Origin: Acidobacteria bacterium 28-9 | Lineage (GTDB): Bacteria; Acidobacteriota; Blastocatellia; Pyrinomonadales; Pyrinomonadaceae | Reading direction: 5' to 3' | DNA length: 48,689 bases | NCBI GenBank assembly: GCA_002050355.1 | Contig: MWYY01000037.1 | Coordinates: 1 to 48,689 of the forward strand | Part shown: in pieces, positions 1 through 6,896 of the stretch | Layout of the letters: each line of letters opens with the position of its first letter | Numbering within the stretch: the first letter of the stretch is position 1 | Notes under the pieces: model-generated | Told to the model about the DNA's origin: nothing | The model's input: only the letters and a program-made list of their open reading frames with translations | The model's database searches: none | Translations under genes and position numbers: made by a program

Positions 1-81
1 CTCAGAAGCACGCTTGGTTTTAATGTTGTTCAGTTTGGAGCAAATGGCGACAGACCGATTCCAAATGCTTTCGTGCCTTAA
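1..81 (+). CDS. C-terminal end of an FG-GAP/VCBS repeat secreted protein (partial)
   Basis: The reading frame is open from the first base and ends at TAA 79-81, giving 26 residues. The segment VVQFGANGDRPIPNAFVP has the form of the last blade of FG-GAP (VCBS) repeat proteins, whose repeats read 'VQFG..GD.P...D'. In Acidobacteriota-type proteins of this kind the last repeat commonly ends in a short tail like NAFVP. The protein would be secreted or surface exposed, with a beta-propeller fold. Everything upstream lies outside the window, so function cannot be stated. Confidence 0.6.
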   Translation, partial: LRSTLGFNVVQFGANGDRPIPNAFVP

Positions 82-130
82 AACAATTGACGTATAGGAA
101 AGACAGCACAATTAAATAACAAAAAAGCAG

Positions 131-160
131 AAGCCGCAAGCGTCAAAACTCGCGGCTTTT
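131..160 (+). repeat. Hairpin repeat copy 1, likely terminator
   Basis: Stem AAGCCGC (131-137) pairs with GCGGCTT (152-158) and is followed by a T run, 50 bp after the stop of the FG-GAP gene, so it can act as its intrinsic terminator. Nearly the same hairpin recurs at 2523-2554 and 3606-3637. Similarity to copy 2 continues past the stem (CTTTCC..CATACCAA), so this is a dispersed repeat and not only convergent terminators. The rest of 82-386 holds no convincing gene. An open frame around 210-349 has an amphipathic, charged C-terminus but no ATG start. Confidence 0.6.
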
Positions 161-386
161 TCCTTTCCCAAGCCATACCAACCTAAGCCTTTCCACACAA
201 AACACGCCTCATGACCGGTTAAATGAAAGGCGACTTGAATATATTACCTGGGGCGAAAATGTAGTTGCGGGGTTGCGCGGGGTAAACGAAAAATTGGAAA
301 ACTGTTTCGACGAAACGGTAAGACGGGCGCGCCGGAAGTTGGAAGAATAATATTCTTTATCTGTAAGAAGCTGTTTTCCACCTTAG

Positions 387-890
387 CTAAAACTTCCGCA
401 CACGCGCCGAATGCGGAATTTTGCGGTTGGGGACGGGAATTTTATTATTTTTGTTCGACTTGCTCAGTGCAGACTTCATACTCCTAACTGTTCCGGCAGC
501 GTCGCGGAAGCCCACAAAGCTCGCTATGACGGAGCCATCCGCTTTAAGAAACACGACTTTGGGCGGTGTCTCGACTTGGTAGCGCCCGGCTTCTTCAGGT
601 GCTTTTTCGATGTCTATCTTGACCAAAATGAAGTTTTTTGCCTGGGCGAGAACGCTTGGATGAATATAAGTTCGCTTGTCCATCGCCCGGCACGGCGCGC
701 ACCATGTCGCCCAGAAATCCACCATAACAGGCTTACCCGTTTGTTCAGCTTCCTGCAAAGCAGGCTGCAACGACAACTTCCAATCGATTCCATGTTCTTT
801 GTCTTTGCCGGCGTTTTTCGGAACATTCTGCCCGGCAACTATCAAGGTAAACATCAAAACAACCGGCATAATTACGATTTTTGACCACAT
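387..890 (-). CDS. Secreted thioredoxin-fold protein (WCAPC)
   Basis: The 167-residue protein has an N-terminal hydrophobic segment (residues 5-20) typical of Sec export, then a thioredoxin fold. The redox motif is in DFWATWCAPCRAMDKRTY (about residues 58-75), with a cis-proline in TPPKVVF (about 108-114). The WCAPC signature followed by a divergent helix resembles thioredoxin_7 or DsbD gamma-domain proteins, which reduce or oxidise periplasmic thiols. The ATG at 888-890 is preceded by a purine-rich GGGAGATG stretch. It lies 19 bp downstream of the BNR-repeat gene on the same strand and is probably co-transcribed. That partner has a Cys-rich GACACCG segment, so a thiol-redox partnership is possible but unproven. 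The basic C-terminal 20 residues extend past the fold. Confidence 0.85.
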   Translation of the reverse strand: MWSKIVIMPVVLMFTLIVAGQNVPKNAGKDKEHGIDWKLSLQPALQEAEQTGKPVMVDFWATWCAPCRAMDKRTYIHPSVLAQAKNFILVKIDIEKAPEEAGRYQVETPPKVVFLKADGSVIASFVGFRDAAGTVRSMKSALSKSNKNNKIPVPNRKIPHSARVRKF

Positions 891-909
891 CCGCCTATCA
901 TCTCCCTTT

Positions 910-2103
910 CTAAAAAATCAAGACAAAGCGACCATCGGGACGGGCGAAAGCTGTGAGAAGACTCCATGCCGCAACGCCGTCGGCGCGCCCCCGCTCGCCG
1001 ACGGGTTTATTATCCTTGTCAAAGACCTGCCACACCAGCGAACCTCCTTTGCCCCAGGCGGTGCCTTCTATCCAGGCAAAAAGCGTCTCTCCTTTGGCGT
1101 TAGCGACCACAACCGGATATTTGCGATTATCCCCCGTGCCGGATGGCGAAATGGGTTGGGAAAGCACTTTGCCGTCAGTATTCAATTTGGCAAAGTAAAC
1201 CTGATCTTGATTTTTCCATGCGCCCAAAACCGAACCGGACGCTGTGCTCTGCGTGATGGAATACACTGTCAGCGGACAAGCGTCTAATTTCCACTTGGCG
1301 AGAGTTTTGCTCTCGAAACTTTTCCCTTTGTCGCGTGAAATCAAAAGCATTGTATCTCGATTCACATTTCCACCGGCTGCGCGGTAAAGTACATATAACA
1401 AACCTTGAGCATCAATAAAGGCTTTCATGCCGCAACAGGCGCAAGCACCGCTCAGACCGGGATTGGCTTTCACCTCGCGTGAAAAAGTTTTGCCTTCATC
1501 AGTCGAGAGGGCTACAAAAACGGCTTGCCCGGCTTCATCCGCCGCTCCTGCTGTTGCGTGCCAAAACACGTAGACGCTGCCTTTGCTGTCGGCGGTCAAC
1601 GCGCCTCCACCGTCAATCCCGCCAGCCCACGTAATAAGATTGCGCTGCGGTTCAAATGCAGTGCCTGTATCGTTCAGGCGCGTGTAAAGCATCGGGTTGC
1701 TGCTGCCGCCTGCGCCTTTGGGCTCGGCTTTTTCCGAACCATTCCAAATTATATGAGCGCGGTTGCCTTTACCAATAGCAATCTGTGCTCCGCGAACCCA
1801 GCCCATCGCAATGGCGCTGCCGGGGTGGCTGTTTACGCGGATCGGCTTGTTTATCGACGTTCCCTCTCTGTCCTTACGGACGTAGTAGATGTCGCCCGCC
1901 ATCGGGTCACCCTTGTAATAAATCAAATGGACTATTCCCGTGGAATCTACGACAGCCTGTGGCTGAATGCCATCATCAGGCACGCGAAGCAGAGCCGTCT
2001 TGGGAGAAGAAGCAATTTGAGCCTTGCCGTCAACAGGCTGGCAGACGAGCGTTAAAGCCAGCAGGAACGCGAGCCAATACAATCTTTTATTTTCTACATT
2101 CAT
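910..2103 (-). CDS. Secreted BNR/Asp-box repeat (sialidase-like propeller) protein
   Basis: The 397-residue protein starts with a signal peptide (LAFLLALTLVCQPVDGKA). Asp-box (BNR) motifs are visible as STDEGKTFS and SRDKGKSFE, each in a repeating beta-propeller setting with G-x-x-H/Y-V-x-W/Y strands. Such proteins are usually annotated as exo-alpha-sialidase-like, but I see no arginine triad that would support real sialidase activity. The Cys cluster GACACCGMKAF may hold a disulfide or metal. The start at 2103 is supported by GAAGG about 8 nt upstream. The thioredoxin-like gene follows 19 bp downstream, making a two-gene unit. Confidence 0.75.
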   Translation of the reverse strand: MNVENKRLYWLAFLLALTLVCQPVDGKAQIASSPKTALLRVPDDGIQPQAVVDSTGIVHLIYYKGDPMAGDIYYVRKDREGTSINKPIRVNSHPGSAIAMGWVRGAQIAIGKGNRAHIIWNGSEKAEPKGAGGSSNPMLYTRLNDTGTAFEPQRNLITWAGGIDGGGALTADSKGSVYVFWHATAGAADEAGQAVFVALSTDEGKTFSREVKANPGLSGACACCGMKAFIDAQGLLYVLYRAAGGNVNRDTMLLISRDKGKSFESKTLAKWKLDACPLTVYSITQSTASGSVLGAWKNQDQVYFAKLNTDGKVLSQPISPSGTGDNRKYPVVVANAKGETLFAWIEGTAWGKGGSLVWQVFDKDNKPVGERGRADGVAAWSLLTAFARPDGRFVLIF

Positions 2104-2188
2104 AATTCAACCTTCAAGTTTCCGTGCTGTGATGAAAGGTTCCAGACACTAAGTAATCACTCACAAATAGTTTAGACTATGAAGTGAG

Positions 2189-2275
2189 ATGGGTAAAACA
2201 AAGTTTATTGAATTAACCGAAGAGAAGCGTCAGGAACTGGAAAACGGTTGGCGAAATGGGACGAGCCACGCTTTT
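2189..2275 (+). pseudogene. 5' remnant of an IS630-family transposase
   Basis: The first 29 codons encode MGKTKFIELTEEKRQELENG followed by WRNGTSHAF. This is the N-terminal helix-turn-helix start of IS630-type transposases (pattern 'f.eLt.eer.eLe.g...G.shaf'). Similarity stops abruptly there: the frame continues about 35 codons with unrelated hydrophobic residues and ends at 2383, with no DDE domain. It is therefore a truncated insertion-sequence fragment. The following stretch to 2700 has no recognisable gene. Confidence 0.6.
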
Positions 2276-2522
2276 GCAAATACTTATGTTGTGCGTTCGT
2301 TTTATTTGGCTTCTAAAATCTCCCCTGAATTTATCAATCCTTTTTTCACCCTAATTTTCTTAGCACCTAACATCCTTATATAATTATTGAAATAAGAGGG
2401 CAATCCTTCCACATGTTTTGCTCCATCGCCATTTCGAAGTTCATAGTGAAGATGTGGAAAAAGCGAGTTGCCAGAGGCGCCCCCATGAGGTGTCGCCTAA
2501 AAGCATCTCTCAGCCGAAAGAG

Positions 2523-2554
2523 AAAAGCCGTGAGCGTCAAAACTCGCGGCTTTT
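2523..2554 (+). repeat. Hairpin repeat copy 2
   Basis: AAAAGCCG (2523-2530) plus TGAG pairs with CTCG plus CGGCTTTT (to 2554) around a CGTCAAAA loop. The sequence is nearly that of copy 1 (131-160) and copy 3 (3606-3637), and it continues into CTCTTTCCAGACATACCAA, which matches the downstream side of copy 1. No intact gene precedes it, which argues for a mobile or repetitive element rather than only a terminator. Confidence 0.55.
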
Positions 2555-2738
2555 CTCTTTCCAGACATACCAAGTCATTACCCGCAAGATAAATACGCAC
2601 CACAGGACAAATAAATTGACTCAAGGCACAGCTAACATCGAGAATTTTATTGACTTAATTATCAAAAAGAAGTATATAAAAATGCGTCTAAGAAAACTGT
2701 AATTCAGTAAGATAGAAAGTTCTGGCGGCGAGTTTGGG

Positions 2739-2837
2739 AAAAAAATACTTTTTAGTTCGAGAAATGTATGCTGCTTGTGTTCGACGGCTATAAGGTTTCA
2801 GCCAGAGGGCGGGTCGTGCTTGGTCAAGCAGTTTAGA
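2739..2837 (-). pseudogene. N-terminal remnant of an integron-type tyrosine integrase
   Basis: The minus-strand frame contains SKLLDQARPALWLKPYSRRT followed by QAAYISRTKKYFF. This matches the SAM-like N-terminal domain of IntI/XerC-like integrases, whose pattern is LLDQ.R.......YS.RTe.AY...i..fi. Only about 33 residues are recognisable. The frame ends at 2688 and no catalytic R/H/Y domain follows. It faces away from the plus-strand DUF4440 gene that starts 60 bp beyond it, the arrangement of intI and a first cassette in an integron. Confidence 0.5.
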
Positions 2838-2937
2838 CCGGATGCGGCAAATTGTAACTATTTCGGGTTTATGCCGCAAGTTTGCGGTCTAATAACTTCT
2901 TGGGTGCTTTTTGGTTACATTTAGCAGGAGGAATTTT

Positions 2938-3402
2938 ATGAGTCGAATTTTAATTGTTGCAATCATCATTTGTACAGTGCCGCTTCTTGCCTTCTCGCAA
3001 AAGGGAGAAAAGCTAATTGAGAAGCAACGCCAAGAAATTGCACAGCAAATATTGAAAATCGAAAACGAGTGGACGCAGATGTTCATTACGCGCAATTTTT
3101 CCGCTCTCGAAAGAATGCTGGCAGACGATTACGTCGGCTCTGACGTTGATAGCCGCAGAGGAAAGGCGGAAGAAATCGCAGGCTACAAACAGACCACAGA
3201 CAAAGTTGCTTCGGCAGTCATCGAAAATGTAAAAACACATATTTTCACAAAAGATGCGGCTATCGTCACAGGTGAACTGATAATCAAAGGGCAAACGAAA
3301 GACGGAAAGGATTTTACCAATCGTTATCGTTTTACCGATACATACGTCAAGCGCAACGGTGTTTGGCAGTGTGTCGCAGCGCACGCGACTCTGCTTAAAT
3401 AA
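2938..3402 (+). CDS. Secreted DUF4440 (SnoaL/NTF2-like) protein
   Basis: The ATG at 2938 is preceded by AGGAGGAA (2926-2933), which fixes the start and gives 154 residues. An N-terminal signal peptide (ILIVAIIICTVPLLAFSQ) is followed by a DUF4440 domain: helix EIAQQILKIENEWTQMFITR, then ALERMLADDYVGSD and the C-terminal strands RFTDTYVKRNGVWQCVAAHA. NTF2-like proteins of this type bind small ligands or act as accessory domains; no specific substrate can be read. The gene sits between an integrase remnant (minus strand) and an attC-like half site 20-75 bp after its stop, so it may be a captured integron cassette. Confidence 0.85.
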   Translation: MSRILIVAIIICTVPLLAFSQKGEKLIEKQRQEIAQQILKIENEWTQMFITRNFSALERMLADDYVGSDVDSRRGKAEEIAGYKQTTDKVASAVIENVKTHIFTKDAAIVTGELIIKGQTKDGKDFTNRYRFTDTYVKRNGVWQCVAAHATLLK

Positions 3403-3423
3403 TCAAGAATTTGTGTAAGCGAA

Positions 3424-3477
3424 CGCCGCACCCAACAATTCAATGGACGTGAGGCAAAAACAGCGACTTTGTTAAAA
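3424..3477 (+). other. attC-like half site (degenerate)
   Basis: The segment begins CGCCGCACCCAACAATTC and contains ACCCAAC (3430-3436), which matches the integron consensus RYYYAAC. It continues through GGACGTGAGGC to GTTAAAA (3471-3477), which resembles the GTTRRRY core but lacks the final pyrimidine. A similar left half occurs at 25856-25885, with about three quarters of bases shared. It lies just after the stop of the DUF4440 gene, where an attC would be expected. Pairing between the halves is weak, so if real it is degenerate. Confidence 0.3.
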
Positions 3478-3605
3478 CCCTTGTAAATTCTAATAATAAA
3501 AAAGCCCGCCCAAAACTCCGGGTAGGTTCAATATTCAAAAGGAGTGTGAATGAAAAACGTTCCTAACTGAATACACCCCTTAATTATCGAAATGTTGCAA
3601 AATAG

Positions 3606-3637
3606 AAAAGCCGCAAGCGTTAAAACTCACGGCTTTT
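3606..3637 (+). repeat. Hairpin repeat copy 3, near the left edge of the mobile element
   Basis: AAAAGCCG (3606-3613) pairs with CGGCTTTT (3630-3637), and the loop side reads CAAGCGTTAAAACTCA, as in copies 1 and 2. It lies 54 bp outside the last gene of the integrase/terminase element. It could terminate the leftward operon that ends at 3691, and it marks the boundary between element and flank. Confidence 0.55.
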
Positions 3638-3690
3638 TGTTCGGCGGATAAGTGGCGGATGGCTGCGGGTAATGTTAGCTAGTGGTGAGA

Positions 3691-4350
3691 TTAAAATTTT
3701 GTGATTGCGGTCGGCGTTTCTTTGTTTAACGCGGAAAATTGTGCCGTTCGTTTGGCTGCCGCCGCTTTGTTTATTTTTGCGGCGAGAAGGTTTTCGGCTT
3801 GTGTTATTACTTCGCCGTATTCGATTGGCAGATGATTGAAATAAGTAGCCGCTGCCATCGTTCGCGTTCGCTGGTCAAGCCCGGTTTCTTGAATCTCGGC
3901 GTCGGTCGGTTCGAGTTCGCTGATAATTGTCCGGTATTCTATTTGTTTGGCTCGGTATGCTTCAGCTTTGTCAATTAACTTTTGGGCATATTTGCTCATA
4001 ATTTCGTGAAACTCTGTTCGGGTTGTGAGGTAATCATTTACAAGCGGTTCAACTTCATTTGCGGTTGCCCTCATCCGTTCAAGAAGTTCGCTCCGACGTT
4101 CATCCGCCGATTGGTTCTCAAACGTGGATTTTAGCTTTTGGTATGTTGCCTTTAACGCGTTGATTGCCTGCGAGAGAAGCGTTATTTTTGATTGTTCGGC
4201 GTGGAGCTGGTTAACATCACTCCGCCCTTCGACAAAGGCTTGCTGAACGCCTTCAAAGCTCGCCGTTTGCGCGGTCAACTCGTTTTCTAATTCCGTGATT
4301 CTTGAATCCGTTTTATCTAGTTCGGATTTAATTTCAATTGCTTTTTTCAT
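3691..4350 (-). CDS. Coiled-coil protein of the mobile element, unknown function
   Basis: The 219-residue protein is strongly helical and rich in Glu, Gln, Lys and Ala, with heptad-like spacing over residues 1-85 (IKSELDKTDSRITELENEL) and again over 95-150. It has no signal peptide, membrane segment or enzyme motif. The ATG at 4350 follows AGGAGAATTAAACA, a good ribosome binding site, and overlaps the upstream small gene by 17 bp. It is the last gene of the terminase operon. In phage and satellite late operons, coiled-coil proteins at this point can be scaffolding, capsid-size or minor structural factors; I cannot assign any of these here. Confidence 0.75.
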   Translation of the reverse strand: MKKAIEIKSELDKTDSRITELENELTAQTASFEGVQQAFVEGRSDVNQLHAEQSKITLLSQAINALKATYQKLKSTFENQSADERRSELLERMRATANEVEPLVNDYLTTRTEFHEIMSKYAQKLIDKAEAYRAKQIEYRTIISELEPTDAEIQETGLDQRTRTMAAATYFNHLPIEYGEVITQAENLLAAKINKAAAAKRTAQFSALNKETPTAITKF

Positions 4351-4522
4351 TGTTTAATTCTCCTGTAACTTTTTGGTTAATTCGTTTTAGTGAGTCGTCG
4401 CCGTTTCTCATTCGGCGAAGGAATTCATCTGATTTTTGTTTTTGTTCAACTCGCGCCTTTCGCTTTTCGTCGGCATCGAAGCGAATCTTATCGAAAAGGT
4501 TGGTTTGTTCTGAGTCTGTCAT
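4334..4522 (-). CDS. Small charged protein of the mobile element
   Basis: The 62-residue protein is very rich in Lys, Arg, Asp and Glu (FDADEKRKARVEQKQKSDEF) and predicted to be helical or disordered. The ATG at 4522 is preceded by ACAGGAGATT, a clear ribosome binding site. It sits 38 bp after the terminase nuclease gene and overlaps the coiled-coil gene by 17 bp, so it is translated as part of the same operon. No family was recognised. Confidence 0.6.
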   Translation of the reverse strand: MTDSEQTNLFDKIRFDADEKRKARVEQKQKSDEFLRRMRNGDDSLKRINQKVTGELNNEKSN

Positions 4523-4560
4523 TTTTTAATCTCCTGTTTTTTTTTGATTTATATTTTTGT

Positions 4561-5262
4561 CTAATACCTGTTTCCGGCGAGTGCCTCGAACAATTCTTTT
4601 TCGCGCCTCGACACTCGAAACGGCGGTTTGTTGGCGGTCCACAGAGCGAGAGCGACGGCAAGCACTAAATCATCGTGCGTTCCTTCACGCCACGCTCCGT
4701 AAACATCGTTGGCACTGTCAGTAATTTTGACTGTGAAGTTTTGTAATTCACGGGAAAGAATTTCGGCTTCGGGAAGTTGGCTTGCAATCTTGAGCGTTCG
4801 GTTTTGCAATCCAACCTGGACGACGCTCACCAGATCGCGTTTGGGGACACGAGTCATTCCGAACTCTTCCGATATATTCGCGCCGCCGACAATTTGAATT
4901 GGTTTGGGTTTGGCGTGTATTTGTTCGCGTTTGAAAAGGTCAACAACCGGCGCGCCGACACCCGTCGCGTCAATCGCCAGCGTCGTTTTATCCTTCGGGT
5001 AAAGAAACGGGTCGAGATTGTTAATCATCTTCACGACATCGGCAACGATTGTCGGATAGCTCGTGCGAAGCTGCCAGCGCTGCAGGTGAATGCAATTTAA
5101 TTGCGTGATTTCATCCTTTGCGCCGCCGTTCGTAACCGTGCGGATGCATTCAATTATTGCCAAGGCGCTGTAATCCTTGGCTTGGCCGAGGTCGAGACCG
5201 ATAAACAGCGATTTCTCGGTTGTTATTTCGTTCTCGATGTTTCTGTCCTGCCAGCGTCTCAT
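4561..5262 (-). CDS. Terminase large-subunit nuclease domain (separate gene)
   Basis: The 233-residue protein has the RNase H-like fold of the C-terminal nuclease of phage TerL. Acidic residues are at D24 (FIGLDLGQAKDYSALAI), D98 (LAIDATGVGAPVVDLF) and D197/D198 (THDDLVLAVALALWTA), the usual metal-binding set. It would cut DNA at initiation and end of packaging. Its ATG (5262-5260) overlaps the TGA of the ATPase gene as ATGA, giving translational coupling. In most phages both domains are one polypeptide of 420-600 residues. Here the break falls exactly between the domains, and together the two parts (about 500 residues) make a normal-sized TerL. Confidence 0.85.
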   Translation of the reverse strand: MRRWQDRNIENEITTEKSLFIGLDLGQAKDYSALAIIECIRTVTNGGAKDEITQLNCIHLQRWQLRTSYPTIVADVVKMINNLDPFLYPKDKTTLAIDATGVGAPVVDLFKREQIHAKPKPIQIVGGANISEEFGMTRVPKRDLVSVVQVGLQNRTLKIASQLPEAEILSRELQNFTVKITDSANDVYGAWREGTHDDLVLAVALALWTANKPPFRVSRREKELFEALAGNRY

Positions 5263-6092
5263 ATTGTTGAATCGCTCCTTTCAAATAATGGTGTAATGTC
5301 CGGGTCAAGCGCCGATTGAATATCGTCATAAGAAAAAACCTGGTCATTGGTCTCGACAAACTCGCAGAAATACTCTTGCAAATACCACCAATCACCAATC
5401 ATTTCCCGTTCGCGTTCGAGCCATTCAGCATTTATGCGTGGGCATTGGTCCGCCGTAATTTTTACCTTTTGCCAGCCTTGCCCGTCCGTCCATTCCGAAT
5501 AAAAGAAACCACGTTTGCCGAATGGAGTTGATAAGAGAACGATGCGCCCGGCGCTCACGGCTAACATCGGTCGGACTGACTGATAAAGCGCATCTTCAAC
5601 ACGGCTGGCTTCGTCAATGATTAGTAAGGAAACGCCGGAAAAGCCTCTGATTGTGCTTTCTTTGCCCGGCAATGCAATGATTCGTGAGCCGTTCGACAAT
5701 TCCATTCTCAAAGCCGATTCTTCGGTGGCTTGCGGTAAATAATCCGAGTCAAGTTCGGTGTAAAAGTTTTGAAGTTTACGAAACAATTCCTGCGATTGTC
5801 TTAAACTTGGTGAAAGCAGAAGTATCAATGAATCAGCCGTGTAAATGGCTTGATGAAGCGCAAGAATTGAGGTTATTGTGCTTTTGCCGCTTTGACGCGA
5901 ACAAAGCAGAATCATTTGCTGCGCATCGGACCGGAGCAGGTCCGATTGCCACGCATCCGGGACAATTCCGGCGCGATTAGCCATAAGGACGGCATCGGAT
6001 TGCTCACGCTCGATTCTGCGTCTTATTGCGTTATTCGTCGCTTGAATCATCAAAGGATTCTGCAATGAGTAATTTTGCTTCTCTGATAACAT
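5259..6092 (-). CDS. Terminase large-subunit ATPase domain (separate gene)
   Basis: This is a 277-residue packaging ATPase. Walker A is in CSRQSGKST (residues 64-72), Walker B is LLIIDEA (156-162), and the coupling motif is LSTPFG (187-192). The C-terminus ends shortly after the ATPase fold with no nuclease residues; these are supplied by the next gene through an ATGA overlap. Two starts are possible: ATG at 6092 (used here) or ATG at 6050. Neither has a strong Shine-Dalgarno, and both overlap the DUF5681 gene. The gene would translocate DNA into a procapsid, but no portal or capsid gene exists nearby. Confidence 0.88.
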   Translation of the reverse strand: MLSEKQNYSLQNPLMIQATNNAIRRRIEREQSDAVLMANRAGIVPDAWQSDLLRSDAQQMILLCSRQSGKSTITSILALHQAIYTADSLILLLSPSLRQSQELFRKLQNFYTELDSDYLPQATEESALRMELSNGSRIIALPGKESTIRGFSGVSLLIIDEASRVEDALYQSVRPMLAVSAGRIVLLSTPFGKRGFFYSEWTDGQGWQKVKITADQCPRINAEWLEREREMIGDWWYLQEYFCEFVETNDQVFSYDDIQSALDPDITPLFERSDSTI

Positions 6093-6444
6093 CTTCTTCG
6101 TTTAATGAGTAGTTTTTGGCTAATGTTCGCCAGTCGTTAATTTGCAAATCAAGGTCAATAGCCTGTTTCGGTTTGCCTTCGGTTCTATCGCCAATCTCAC
6201 GAATGGCTTGCACATTGCCGCTTTTCGCTTCACTGATTAAAGCGCGGGCAATCTGTTCGGCAATTGTTTCTTCGGGCGCGTCCGGGTTAGTTTCGGCAAG
6301 TTGTTCCCGTAAAGCATCGGTTAAACGGGTGAGTTTCGGTCGCCCGTTCGGGTTTCCCGTTTCGCCTTTCTTGAAACGATTTCCGATTTTATTGCCGGGC
6401 GGAAATTTATTCCTTTGCGTTTGTTTTCCGTTTGTTTTTTGCAT
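6031..6444 (-). CDS. DUF5681 protein, small-terminase-like
   Basis: The start at ATG 6444 is one base after the TAA of the upstream gene (TAA-A-ATG), indicating coupled translation. This gives 137 residues; a longer frame upstream is only the overlap with the preceding gene. The basic N-terminus contains FKKGETGNPNGRPKL, the KGxSGNPxGRP signature of DUF5681, followed by a helical region (LTDALREQLAETNPDAPEET). DUF5681 genes regularly sit directly before terminase large-subunit genes, so a DNA-recognition (TerS-like) role is likely by context. Confidence 0.75.
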   Translation of the reverse strand: MQKTNGKQTQRNKFPPGNKIGNRFKKGETGNPNGRPKLTRLTDALREQLAETNPDAPEETIAEQIARALISEAKSGNVQAIREIGDRTEGKPKQAIDLDLQINDWRTLAKNYSLNEEDVIREAKLLIAESFDDSSDE

Positions 6445-6445
6445 T

Positions 6446-6805
6446 TTAATTGATTCCGAAGCCTTCGGTTTTATCTTCAAGAATAAGCTCCGGCGTGTAT
6501 GCTTCGCCAAGTCGATCGGCTGTCTGTTTAGCAAGTTGCCGCGCCTGTATGACGGCTTGCATATCAAACGTGATTTGTTCGTTGTCTATTGCCGTTTGTT
6601 CTTCGTCGGTTGGAAGTATGCCGTTTGCCACGTTTTGAAAATAAGATTTTTGTGTTTCCGAAAGTAATTGTTTACCGAATTTTCGATAACAATTTTCGGA
6701 TAATTGCAGCGTTATTTGGGCGTGTTCAATAGCATCATTAAACGCTTGCGCGGCTAGTTCTTCGTCGGTCATATCTACATAATCAAATTCGTTTTCGTTA
6801 ATCAT
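6446..6805 (-). CDS. Acidic hypothetical protein of the mobile element
   Basis: The 119-residue protein is Glu/Asp/Gln-rich and helical, with no recognised motif. The start at 6805 is supported by AAAAGGAGAAAAAACAAAA directly upstream. Its TAA is followed one base later by the ATG of the DUF5681 gene. In the operon it lies between replication and packaging genes, 91 bp after the Toprim gene. Acidic small proteins at this place could be anti-host or packaging cofactors, but nothing in the sequence decides this. Confidence 0.65.
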   Translation of the reverse strand: MINENEFDYVDMTDEELAAQAFNDAIEHAQITLQLSENCYRKFGKQLLSETQKSYFQNVANGILPTDEEQTAIDNEQITFDMQAVIQARQLAKQTADRLGEAYTPELILEDKTEGFGIN

Positions 6806-6896
6806 TTTTGTTTTTTCTCCTTTTGCTTGTTTTGTTGTGTTTTGCCTTGCTCTGTGAGCGTCTTTTATTATCGAAGCCTTGCTCCGGTATGTCTTT

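Noticed and set aside
210..349. Small C-terminal-looking frame (ends ...RRARRKLEE)
   Set aside because: No start codon or ribosome binding site, and no similarity recognised; mentioned only as a possible remnant.
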